Source: Sthenelais limicola (lineage: Eukaryota > Annelida > Polychaeta > Phyllodocida > Sigalionidae). Taken from it: a DNA stretch of 64,000 nucleotides. Below the pieces are notes generated by a model. It made no database searches. It was given only the letters and a program-made list of their open reading frames with translations, and was not told the DNA's origin. Both the position numbers and the translations under genes were made by a program. Below are positions 43,364-53,196 of the stretch, piece by piece (positions within the stretch are counted from its first letter, which is position 1; every line of letters starts with the position of its first letter). Location of the stretch: positions 9,803,555 to 9,867,554 of the forward strand of contig OW804094.1 of the NCBI GenBank assembly GCA_942159475.1. Reading direction: 5' to 3'.

Positions 43364-43447
43364 ACACTGTCTCTTTTCTGTCTTGCTCTCCCTTCTTCTC
43401 TTTCTCTTATTTCCTGGGTATGATAAATGAGCGTGATAAGGGCGTAA
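43364..43447 (-). mobile_element. SINE copy 8 (internally deleted)
   Basis: Pyrimidine-rich middle and head fragment of the SINE with the hairpin loop deleted. Confidence 0.65.
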
Positions 43448-43464
43448 AGCACCTTTCCTCAGAT

Positions 43465-43600
43465 TATACAACAGGCCCCTACCCACTGAGGGAAGTGAAG
43501 GAATTTTCCTTTCCTTAGCTTATACAACAGGCCCCTACCCACTGAAGGAAGGGGGAAAAGTGAAGGAATTTTCTTTCTTTAGCTTATGCAACAGGCCCCA
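43465..43600. repeat. Short tandem duplications
   Basis: CAACAGGCCCCTACCCACTG and its flanks occur twice (43470 and 43528), with a third diverged echo at 43588. Confidence 0.7.
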
Positions 43601-44247
43601 ACAGTGAAAGTATATGGTCCTTTATCTGGCCCATCAACCTTACTGCAGCTACTATGAATAGGCATGGTTGTGTTTAACTACATTTATAGTGCTCAGCTAG
43701 ATTAACAAACCTCCATTAAATAGAACCACAGCATTGGGGATTGGAATAAATTGATATAGAAAATTAAGGGGAAAACTTTAGCTACATTTGTGACGTATAA
43801 ATAATATACGTCTGGTATACCAAGGCATACACAGGAAGACCAGGTCCAGATCTGAGGTGTACTACCTGTATTTTGTAACCTACATGTCATGAAATAAAAA
43901 AAAATTATCATTATTATTATTAAAAAGTATTTTGACACCTTATCGGGCAGATTTAAATTTGCGCAGCGAGGAAGCCTAACACCCTGTTTATGCCTTTATT
44001 ACATACGTATGTGATTTCAGGGGTGCTATTTGACTTTTCAAATAGCACCCGAATATCAATAAGATTAATAGAAAGTAAGGTAAAATACTACTAAAATCCA
44101 GTTCTCTTGATTTAGTATGTAATAAATACCTAATAGCACTCTGTTCGGTTTGTAATTGATCTCGACGTTGGGTGAAATGACACTCCACCCCTTTGGGGTG
44201 TCGTGCTATATTTGATCCAACATCTTGATCGATTACAAACCTCCATC

Positions 44248-44312
44248 TGCTAACTTTTAATTACTATTAGCGGAGGTGAAACTAACCAAACCAAACCAAA
44301 CCAAACCAAACT
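44248..44312 (+). mobile_element. LINE-A copy 3, extreme 3' end
   Basis: Only the last ~45 bp of the LINE-A 3' UTR (ATCTGCTAACTTTTAATTAC...) and its (ACCAA)n tail: a very short 5'-truncated insertion. Confidence 0.85.
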
Positions 44313-44655
44313 CCATCATGCCATTAGGTATAATACTTATATATAAATACCTTTCACGCAAGATTTATTTTCATGTGCAATTGTTGGTGTGCTGAAATAG
44401 CAGAAGTAAATACTGCACAAACATTATTAGTATGTTTACAGTGAAGGTGAATTGTACACTTTCTGAAAATCTGACCCATATATCCCAAATCTGACATATA
44501 AAGAACACTGATGAGGAGTGGGCTTCTTTAGCAGTCCAAGATTGAGAAAGGCTGTGACTTTATTACAAAGAATAAAACTTCCAGATCCAGTCCACTTCCC
44601 GCCTAATGGCTATTCACACATGTAACTACAGCTCCTAATGTGTTGTCATTGGCTG

Positions 44656-44776
44656 ACTCTCTGTCTCTCTCTCCCTTCTTCTCTATCTCTATTTCCTGGG
44701 TATGATCATAAACTGCCTCCCTCTCTGCTCTCCCGCCCTTGATATAACACTTCAAAGTGTCACTCTCACTCACTCA
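44656..44776 (-). mobile_element. SINE copy 9, abutting LINE-A
   Basis: Minus-strand SINE lacking its tail end. Its head (CACTCACTCAC on the plus strand) directly abuts the LINE-A fragment at 44777. Confidence 0.8.
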
Positions 44777-45653
44777 CCTCTCCACAAGGAAAGCAGCATC
44801 TACACTGCTGAAGGAAAAGCACTGCTTAAGGCACTTGAATGGGTACAGGTCTCACGGATGAAGAAATTCATCATATTCTCAGACTCACACCCATGTCTAG
44901 AAGCTGTGACCAACCTTTATCCTAAGAACCCAATCATACAAGCAATTCAAGAGACATACAATGAAAACAAAAGACTGGACAAAGAAGTGGTGTTGTGCTG
45001 GGTGCCAAGCCACATTGGAATAGAAGGAAATGAGGCAGCAGACATTGCAGCCAAAAATGCATTGAGGCGCCCTGTTGGGGCTGACCAAATGCCATACACA
45101 GACGTTGTACCTGTGGCACAGGCACATGTCAAACGTAGCTGGCAGCGCACATGGAATGGTGTTAACAGTAACAAGCTGCGAGCAATCACACCATCAATCA
45201 CACCAAAATTCAAAGATGATAACCTGACAAGACCCGAACAGGTGATACTGACCCGTCTTCGTACCGGTCACACCAAACTGACTCACAGGCACCTTCTAAA
45301 AGGTGAAGTGGCTCCTGTATGTCAGACATGCAACACTCAACTGAGTGTAGAGCATCTCTTAATACATTGTCAGGCAACCAAGAGAAACAGAATAAAATTC
45401 CTGCAAAATCGCAGGACACTGCAGAGTATTTTCCAGGAATCTGGGAACAAAAATATTCTTGATTTCCTACGGGAAACCAAATTGTACGACAAAATTTAGG
45501 TAACCTAAATGAAGCCTGACTTCGTCAGGCCAAACCCTGTTTCATGAAATAGGGAATTTCACAGAATAAAATAATAAAACCACAGTATATCTGCTAACTT
45601 TTAATTACTATTAGCGGAGGTGAAACTAACCAAACCAAACCAAACCAAACCAA
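44777..45653 (+). mobile_element. LINE-A copy 4: RNase H domain and 3' end
   Basis: Starts inside the RNase H domain (HKESSIYTAEGKALLKALEW) and keeps the second catalytic Asp (IFSDSHPC) and the HIGIEGNEAADIAAKNAL helix. It also keeps the CQTCN...HLLIHC knuckle, the coding end, the 3' UTR and an (ACCAA)n tail. The first catalytic Asp is missing through truncation. It is nearly identical to copy 1 on the other strand. Confidence 0.9.
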
Positions 45654-45741
45654 AACCTCTCCTCAGGGGCCTCTTCTGTGATCGGATTCAAGTAGTTGCT
45701 GGGCTTGAAGTCTTTGACAATGTTATTGCCATGACAGGGAC

Positions 45742-46575
45742 TTATATGATTCCGGAACAAAGGATCATTCCGTTGCAATCAATGAATGGACACTGCACAC
45801 GCTGACCTTCCTTCAAATGGATTCTGAGATGGAGTATGTAGTTTTTTGAGTCTTTCAGTCTCTGCCCACAGAATGTCTGGTTACATTTGTGATGTGTTAT
45901 AGCAAAATGAGTCATATGTCGCAAAATTTATATTTTTTTAAACAAGTTACTCACAGGATGCCTTTCTGGGAATGTGTTCATTTTTCGTGTGGTCAACGCT
46001 GCTTGTTTCATGAATACATTCACTAACTTTCAGGAAAGTGTATTAAATATATACATGTATTTGGTCATCTTATAGACCATATTAAGCTACTTTACTAGGA
46101 AATATCCATCCAGAAATATTGCAAACTTGTTTTTCAAATTTTAGAATATGAAACTTGAAGTATAGAAATACTTCTTAGATGTACTTCATGTTTACCATCG
46201 TTGGAATCCGCTTGATCTCATCTTTTCAAATATGATGATATCTCAAAATCCATTCTTTGCGACTTATGACTCATTTTCCTGAAACACATCACATTTAAAG
46301 ACTTGGTCGCACATTGTTCCAACTGTGTCAATTTTGTCTTCCCGAGAACGCTTGTAGAGGCCATGGTGATGCTGAAAGTGGCTATGAAGAGATTTGTGTG
46401 TGTTCACGGTAACTTGACAGTGACTGTACAGACGGACATATCTCATTCCTACATCATTACGGTGAAGGACAACGTGTTTGATGTACCTTGCATTTGTTGA
46501 TGCTTGGTAATAACATTGTGAGCATTTCAGGAACCTGTTGATTAAGATTTGAGTCAGTTTATGTTGTTCTGGCAT
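45742..46575 (-). pseudogene. Degenerate C2H2 zinc-finger ORF
   Basis: Minus-strand pieces read LKCSQCYYQASTNARYIKHV (C2H2 with H...H), SHCQVTVNTHKSLHSHFQHH (a second finger, first Cys lost), CDQVFKCDVFQENES, and further downstream CNQTFCGQRLKDSKNYILHL with QCPFIDCNG. The spacing resembles multi-copy zinc-finger ORFs of invertebrates. Several frame breaks separate the pieces, so it is inactive. Confidence 0.55.
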
Positions 46576-46780
46576 ATCCCATCAATTATAAAACAAACAA
46601 CTAAACTTGTTATTGTAATGTTTATTTCTGAATCAGTGCTACAAATAATATTTCCTTAAATATAAAAACAATATTTAAAAACCTATTTTCTGTGATCGAA
46701 GACAGGTGTTGGAAGATTTCATAAGTCAGGTAAGGAATATAAGGGTAATGGGTAATGAGCACACCCAATGCTATTATGTT

Positions 46781-47201
46781 TTATTTCCATATAGACCCAG
46801 CGTCCTACATGTAGGACGGCCACACCTTTCTAATCTGCCATTTTCTCCAATAATATAATACTTAGGAACTCAATTCTTGCCAGAGACATTGATCATAGCC
46901 TAAACTATAGTCCCATGAAGGTTTCATCATGAAAAGAATGGTATGAGTTTGTTAATTCCTGGGGTGAAGATTCAGAAATGACACTTTACACAAATCGCCT
47001 TAAGTCCCTTCATATGCAGTGATGTTACCATGGCAACACATCATTATTTCTTTCTCAAAAGTTAATAAATTATAAAATCAGTCTATGTGCATAACTGGTA
47101 GAAATATTATTCTGTTTCGAAAAAGATTTCTTGATTTCGTTCAATATTTAAAAAGCATATTCTGCCGTCCTACATATAGGACGGTGGGTCATATGGGTTA
47201 A
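46781..47201. mobile_element. piggyBac-like MITE (TTAA end, palindromic TIR)
   Basis: The right end, on the minus strand, reads TTAACCCATATGACCCACCG then TCCTATATGTAGGACGG. The left end reads TTATTTCCATATAGACCCAG then CGTCCTACATGTAGGACGG. The ~37-bp terminal repeats each contain an inner palindrome (GTCCTACATGTAGGAC). A TTAA target is the hallmark of piggyBac elements. The left copy has mutated to TTAT. The 420-bp interior has no ORF. Confidence 0.65.
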
Positions 47202-47213
47202 AGGGGAAAGAGT

Positions 47214-48467
47214 CTAATGATTCTGCAGCATTCCTTTAATGATGTTCCACCCTGCGTGGATAAGAGCCATTTTGCCATGGGTCAGCTCATTAAACGGCGT
47301 CCCTCCCATCTCTTGAATGGCCTGGTCAACAATGACGCTGGAAGAAAGTATTTCAGATTTAATTTGTTTAAATGTATATTAAGCAGGTAAAATGATGACA
47401 GTGGCACAAGACATATATATATATATAGATGCTGAAATTAATTTTGTTAGAAGATTCTCAATAAATATGTGTTAATATGTTAGAACACATGATTGATTTT
47501 TAATGCGATATTTAAATCTGTCCTTCCAACTGGTAATATTTAATCAGTTTCAAATTTACATTCACTTGAAGTTAAAATTTTAGGAACAGGTCTAATACTT
47601 TAGGAGCAAGCAAATTTTGTGTCAACTAACGTATGTGAAGTCCACAATATAGATACTAAGAGTGGAAAATTAGATATTACTGTAATACATATTAGATAGT
47701 ACTGCAATATGGTTGTTTTCAAATGTACAAAATAGATTTACAAATATAACATACATCGACTTTTGAATATTGAGCTGTTTTTCGGCAACCAAATCACCAG
47801 GTAATTTGTTGATGTTCAGGGTGTCCGCAGGAACAGCCTGCATTGCGATGGTCTGCATTGATTTAGCCAATCCGGCAAAATCATCTGAAACGGTAGATCA
47901 AATAAGAATGACTAGTCATTAACTTTATAATACTATATTATTTAGATATTTCCATGCCACACAAGCTATACGTCCAAATCGAATCAGTTAAAAACTGAGC
48001 TTTGTAATTGATTGTAAGTCGCAATTCAAATTAATTTGATAAATCAATAAATGACTGTGATAAAGATCATATACGCCTTGAAGTATTGTTACATGAGGAC
48101 ATATCATCTGTATTGAAATTTCGATAGAAATGAGTAGAATCAATGACATGCTCAGTATGAAATTAAAAATGTAGGACGGAATCATGCTTATCCCCTAAAA
48201 AACAAACAAATCAATGAATTATAATATTATTTAGGATCATAATGAGGATAATAAGACTAAATACCAGGGTGCAGCTTGCTGAAGTAGCTCAGCGGCTGGG
48301 TCGGATTGGGCAATGGCTATGAGGTCCTTAAGTTCTGGCAACAGCTGGCTGCTGTTGCCCAGGCGCATTGCCTCCTGAAGGGCAACAAAGGGCATGCTCT
48401 GGGGCGGGCTAGCCCACTGGTGGAACATTTCCCCACTGACGGCCAAAACTGTGGCTTGTGACGCCTG
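47214..48467 (-). CDS. Small gene related to the 13-19 kb exon blocks
   Basis: Three exons on the minus strand: 48265-48467 (AVSGEMFHQWASPPQSMPFV, ALQEAMRLGNSSQLLPELKD, IAIAQSDPAAELLQQA), 47755-47884 (DFAGLAKSMQTIAMQAVPAD, TLNINKLPGDLVAEKQLNIQ) and 47214-47337 (VIVDQAIQEMGGTPFNELTH, MALIHAGWNIIKGMLQNH, stop). The last two join in perfect phase. The first does not, so an exon is missing between them. The first exon starts at an acceptor and lacks a start codon. It is helical, with no named domain. It is the most intact member of a family whose broken copies lie on the plus strand at 14.1, 18.4 and 19.2 kb. Confidence 0.55.
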
Positions 48468-48479
48468 CTGAAAATGAGT

Positions 48480-49125
48480 GGCACAATGGTAAGATTAACC
48501 AGTTTTAACTAAAATTTCTGTGGCCGACGTCTGTCTGCTCCTTTCATGTTGGCCACTTTGGCTGATGTCGATGTCACCTTCAATATAATATTTGATTAGA
48601 TTTGAAACATTAATATACTTATTGCCTATACATTAATGCTGATATTATGGGAATCAAACTAGGAAAATTGTGTTGCTTTCCAATAAACCCCCAAAATACT
48701 TAAAATACTGATGCTTCAAGCCTATCACAGGAACCAGAATTTCTATCATAACAAATATGTGTTGGTGTCCTACAAAATGTGGGTGCGTTATGCACAAAAC
48801 ATGGTGTCTTATTATGCACAAAACACACCATATATTTCTTGACTTCTGACTAGTAACGTCAGCATCATTATGCTGACATTTACATTCACATTCAATAATC
48901 TTATTTTAATTCATATCAAGCTGCAAGTCTATGAAATCAGAATTCTTTTTCTCTGGTAACAATGGATATGTCATTTTCGTAACAATGGACACCATGCGTT
49001 CGTAACAATGGACACTATATTAGGAGAATTTAGGAAAGGACAAGAGACGTTCCACATTATATCCAGTGTTCTAACAAGGGTCATAATAAGCCTTGGGTCA
49101 GTACTCTTATTGTGCACAAGTGAAC
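48480..49125. other. No gene recognised
   Basis: AT-rich with a short repeated phrase (GTAACAATGGACA at 48956, 48980 and 49002). The upstream exons of the gene at 47.2-48.5 kb should be here, but I could not identify them. Confidence 0.4.
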
Positions 49126-49303
49126 AGGTAACCTAAATGAAGCCTGACTTTGTCAGGCCAAACCCTGTTTCATGAAATAGGGAATTTCACAGAATAAAAT
49201 AATAAAACCACAGTATATCTGCTAACTTTTAATTACTATTAGCGGAGGTGAAACTAACCAAACCAAACCAAACCAAACCAAACCAAACCAAACCAAACCA
49301 AAC
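49126..49303 (+). mobile_element. LINE-A copy 5, 3' UTR only
   Basis: GGTAACCTAAATGAAGCCTG to the (ACCAA)n tail, with nine tail units. It is a 5'-truncated insertion. Confidence 0.9.
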
Positions 49304-49669
49304 TCGCCCACAAAAACTCAGCACTCGTCCACAACCTAAACTTTGATACAATTGTAGAAGTAAAAATAACAGCTTCAGTGTTTCAGGGTTCCCACAGTCT
49401 ACAGAGACGGGAATTTAGGGACTTATTGATGCTCAAAATAAGAAATTTTTAAGGACTCGAGAGTGGCAGGTTTATGATGTTTTACTGTCTTGAAAATTGC
49501 AAATTTTGCAATTGTTTCAAACGAGTACAATTTACTGTTCTCTGGATGTCATGCTCCTCAAACCTATCTTTTATCATATTAGTCAAATCTTGCAGTGCAA
49601 TATTTCATGAATTGCAACATCTCATTTTCTATTCTGACCACTTCATTTGCTGTACTTGGTTCCCTGCTT

Positions 49670-50072
49670 TCAACCAATTTCTTTTGTTGACGAAAGTGCT
49701 TTGACATGAATATCTTTTGTAAGGGAAAGCTTTTGAAAATAATGATCATCTTTTACAGTTTCTCCCCCACAGAAGAGGCAGAGATCTTGATGGCCATCTA
49801 CACTGGAACGTTTGGGTTTTTTTCCTAGGGGGAGGTAACCCATGAAGTTGACGTGCTTTGGCTCTATCAAAAGCTGACTTTTTGTATAACTGACGACATG
49901 ACTTGTGCCAGGATGCACGATTCTGTTGCATAGACTCTTCATTTGGGAGTTGTACATTGGGGTGAGGTGCTTCATCAATTTCATTAAATTGTCTCACAAT
50001 GCAGATAATGTCTGCATAAACCCCTTCCTTGCACACACCAATAGGATTGTCATAAATTCTATAAATGATCAT
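49670..50072 (-). pseudogene. Relic of transposon-type family, N-terminal Cys region
   Basis: Two minus-strand frames give ADIICIVRQFNEIDEAPH with ASWHKSCRQLYKKSAFDRAK, then KKPKRSSVDGHQDLCLFCGG. The order W-H-K-x-C ... x-KR-x-S ... C-x-F-C is that of the N-terminal region of the same repeated family represented at 62.9-63.7 kb. It lies about 10 bp beyond the 3' end of gene B. It is frameshifted and dead. Confidence 0.5.
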
Positions 50073-50082
50073 TAATCTAGGC

Positions 50083-52716
50083 TTATTCTATAAATGATCG
50101 ACTGTCTTCCATTGTTGAAACCTTGCTATCATATGGCAGGCAGATAGTTGCGTCCGAGTCATTGTCACTGACATCTACTGGTTCTTTATATTGGTCCTTC
50201 TTGATGTATGTGTATAACTGGAATGGGAAACAATATATATGCACTTAATTTCAATCTTCATACAATGTGTTGATTGATATGAATCTTCATACAATGTGTT
50301 GATTGATATGAATCTAGAAGTTCAGATATATTTAGTATCTAGATGATATTTACTTACACTTTCCTCCTCAGCTGAAAAATCAAATGATAGTCGTAAGGGT
50401 TGTGGCATATCACAGCCAGCCATCCGTCCTTGTTTTGCCAACAACTTTTCCTTGGACTGAAATGAAGGGCCAAGAATGAATACAATGCAACCTTCAGTTC
50501 ATAAGAAAATCAGACGTTACGAAATTCAGAACGTATTCAAATGACCTTTGATATACACAGGGAAAGAGTGTCCGATATCAAATGTCAAATATAACTAGTT
50601 CATCTCTTAGTAAATGAATTTTTGATAATTTGTCTTAGTAAATGAATTTTGAAGTGCCACAAAACCATACATACATTATCCAAATCAGAATAATTGCTGC
50701 TGTCCAACGCTGCAAACAAACGGCTTCTCTGAGGGTACACAGGTGAGCAGGCAGTCCTCTGAAATTATAAAATTAAAATGTATTTGTACAACTGGCACAC
50801 CAGGGATTACATCTTTCACAATTTGACTGTTATCATTTTTCTCCTTGGCATATACAACTCTCCCTGCAATTGTCACACTTATATTTTCAACATTAACTCT
50901 TATTACTTACCGATTCACACATGTCGAATGTGTCTGAAGGTCTCAGACAGGTCTCAGACAGGCCTCTCTTTTAGGTGAAGGGATGGGACTCAGGGGCTGC
51001 TAAAACATATATATCAAACAGTTTTAGTACATTCAAAAACCAAAAAACACACATTTAGTACATTCAAAATCAATCCACATTCTCGCTAGAAATTGTACAC
51101 ACACATTAATAGTCATACATTTTACAATTCCTGGTTTCCCCATTAAATTATTCAATTATTTTTACTCACCAATTGACTCTCCTCAAAGCTATCAGAGCCT
51201 GGGAATACAAATATCTGATTTTCCAGCGTGGGGGTGGACGTTTGCTGTAACTAAAAGTACATATCTCCATATTAGACATTACCTCTGAGCTTATTACATC
51301 CATCGGAAATTAAATAAATAGGAAATCAATCATCTACCCCTTAACTAAATTTAGTATTTAATTAAGTGCTCCTCGAGCAGCAGTATTGACACATAATGAA
51401 AATAAACACACAATTATAACAATAAACACACACCATAATAAAAATAAACACACTTACTACCTTCACGTGGTGTCTTCTGAACTTTTTTCTTATATAATAA
51501 GAAAACACACTAAATGTAAGATAATAGTATATTAATAGCTTACCTGTTAAATGTAGCAAGTTCTTCTGCCGTAACCCTCTCCATGCTAATGGAAACTGTG
51601 TCCTGTATCAAAGTAAATTATTTAAATTATAACAGTTGAAATATTTCCCAAAAATATTAGGGATTCTAAATATAAATATATTTACATCTGTCTTCTCAGA
51701 CGACAGGGTCTGTTTGAAAGGTAACGTTCGCTTGGCTTGACCATGGAATGGATTGAGTCTCTAAAATATAATGTAAATGATAAGTGTTAGCCCTTCCATG
51801 TTAATCAATACTGCGACCTATATCAAAATAAAATAGTTAAATTATAATTGATGTAATATTCAAAAAAATATTGCGAATTATAAATATAAATATATTTACA
51901 TCTGTTTTCTCAGTTGAGGGGGACTGTGCATAAGGAAATGTTGACGCCTGACTTTCCAAGGAAACTGATTGAGTCTCCTAAACTATAATTAAAATGTTAA
52001 GTAATATTGTTTATATTTTGCCAGTCAAATAGAAAGCTATATATATATACTTATATTTAATTATAACAATATTGTTATAATAATATATTTACATTGCTCC
52101 CTCACTCCTGACTTGTTTCCTCATAGCCTAAAGTGGATGAGCAGCAGTGACAAAGGACTGATTAAGCGTGGACTCCTTTTCTGAGCTTACATCGGGGATG
52201 GGGCTAAGATGATCAATTTTAACAGGGGTAAGGGGGTCTATTGGAGGAAGAAGGGGTGGATAAATGAGGAAGAAGGGGAGTGGTGGAATAAGTTGTTGTT
52301 GTGTTAAGTTGTGAAGAGTGGTGAATGTTTTCTAGAGAAGAGTTTGGAGAGGCAGTTGAAGAGGAATTTTGAGAAAGAGAAAAGTATGTATGATTGTAGT
52401 TAATTACAGCACAAGTAGATGAGTTAATGGAAGGGGAAGGGTTGGGTTGAGAAGGACCAGGTTGGGTTTAAGCTTCTAGAGGTTGAGATTGTGGGTGGGG
52501 TTGAGGTTGGTCTTGTTCATCTTCTTGTTCATTATTTTCTCTAGCTAAATCTATTTTATAAACCACAACTAAAATTCCCCCAGACCCCACAAGAAAAGCC
52601 CCAAACAATACTAACAAAATCACTGCCACCATTTCAGTACTAATGGCTGACCCCTCTGTTAGATTGACAATTGAAATATTCTTAGGTTGAGTTTGATTTG
52701 ACCCTGTGTGGGTCGG
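50083..52716 (-). CDS. Gene B: single-pass receptor-like protein with ITIM-like tail (frame broken)
   Basis: The juxtamembrane segment carries three N-glycosylation sequons (SNQTQPKNISIVNLTEGS), followed by a membrane helix (MVAVILLVLFGAFLVGSGGI) at about 52560-52645. Nine cytoplasmic exons follow: 51900-51977, 51686-51760, 51544-51602, a 16-nt microexon 51461-51476, 51170-51244, 50911-50999, 50675-50758, 50358-50456 and 50083-50217 (stop). Every junction is phase-consistent. The tail contains SSNYSDLDN (S-x-Y-x-x-L) and, across the last junction, SLYTYI (S-x-Y-x-x-I), both ITIM-like, plus YKEP (Y-x-x-P). An 11-bp tandem duplication in exon 50911-50999 breaks the frame before these motifs. 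The splice from the membrane exon is not certain: read straight on, the frame stops at 52469. The ectodomain is missing, and a transposon relic lies where it should be. The receptor role is inferred from architecture. Confidence 0.55.
50254..50312. repeat. 29-bp tandem duplication in a gene B intron
   Basis: ATCTTCATACAATGTGTTGATTGATATGA is present twice in succession (each copy 29 bp). Confidence 0.9.
51581..52140 (-). repeat. Tandem exon-intron repeat within gene B
   Basis: 51581-51765 and 51797-51980 are diverged copies of one ~200-bp unit comprising an exon of 75-78 nt ending in EKTD and the adjoining introns (shared ATGTAAATATATTTATATTT). A more decayed third unit lies at about 52080-52140. 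Both good exons are phase 0 at each end, so gain or loss keeps the frame. Confidence 0.75.
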
Positions 52717-52763
52717 CTTTTAGTCTCCAGTGATGCCTTGGGTATAGATGTATAGCTTTTAGG

Positions 52764-53015
52764 TTAATCATAATTCCCAGGCTTATCTGGGAGAGTGATT
52801 CTTTTCCTACATGTACCGTCCTGCTCTGTATCACGCAATTGCAGTAAACTCAGAGCAGTTCCATGGTATGAGGCTTTGGCAGTTGTTGACGGTGGATTGT
52901 GGTCCAGATTATCAATCTCACCAACTGTAAAAATAGCTAGCTTAGGTCTGGTGGGAATGGCAACTGAACCTGACAAGACTAGCAACTGCTGTTGCAAACA
53001 TTTCTTCAATTTCAA
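52764..53015 (-). pseudogene. Relic of transposon-type family (IDNxDHNPxSTTA module)
   Basis: Minus-strand frame of 83 codons: PTRPKLAIFTVGEIDNLDHN, PPSTTAKASYHGTALSLLQL. I recall the DN-x-DHNP-x-STTA...S-x-HGT-x-xSLxQ motif from abundant uncharacterised invertebrate proteins with mobile-element behaviour. Only this internal module remains. It lies between genes A and B. Confidence 0.55.
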
Positions 53016-53196
53016 TGGTAAGAAATACTGTAAATCTCAAGGAATGGTTGAGGTTGATATGGTTAGAAATGTTAAGGCTATGTAATTATGTCAACAACAA
53101 AAAATGTATTACAAGCATTGTTATTTCATGTCTGTCAATTAAAGAAATAAAAAATATAACTCATAAATAAAGCATTATGTTGTTTGTACATACACT

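Noticed and set aside
44702..45499. 265-codon ORF appearing to be a complete gene
   Set aside because: Its first ~25 codons are antisense SINE sequence and the rest is truncated LINE-A RNase H. It is a chance fusion at the element junction.
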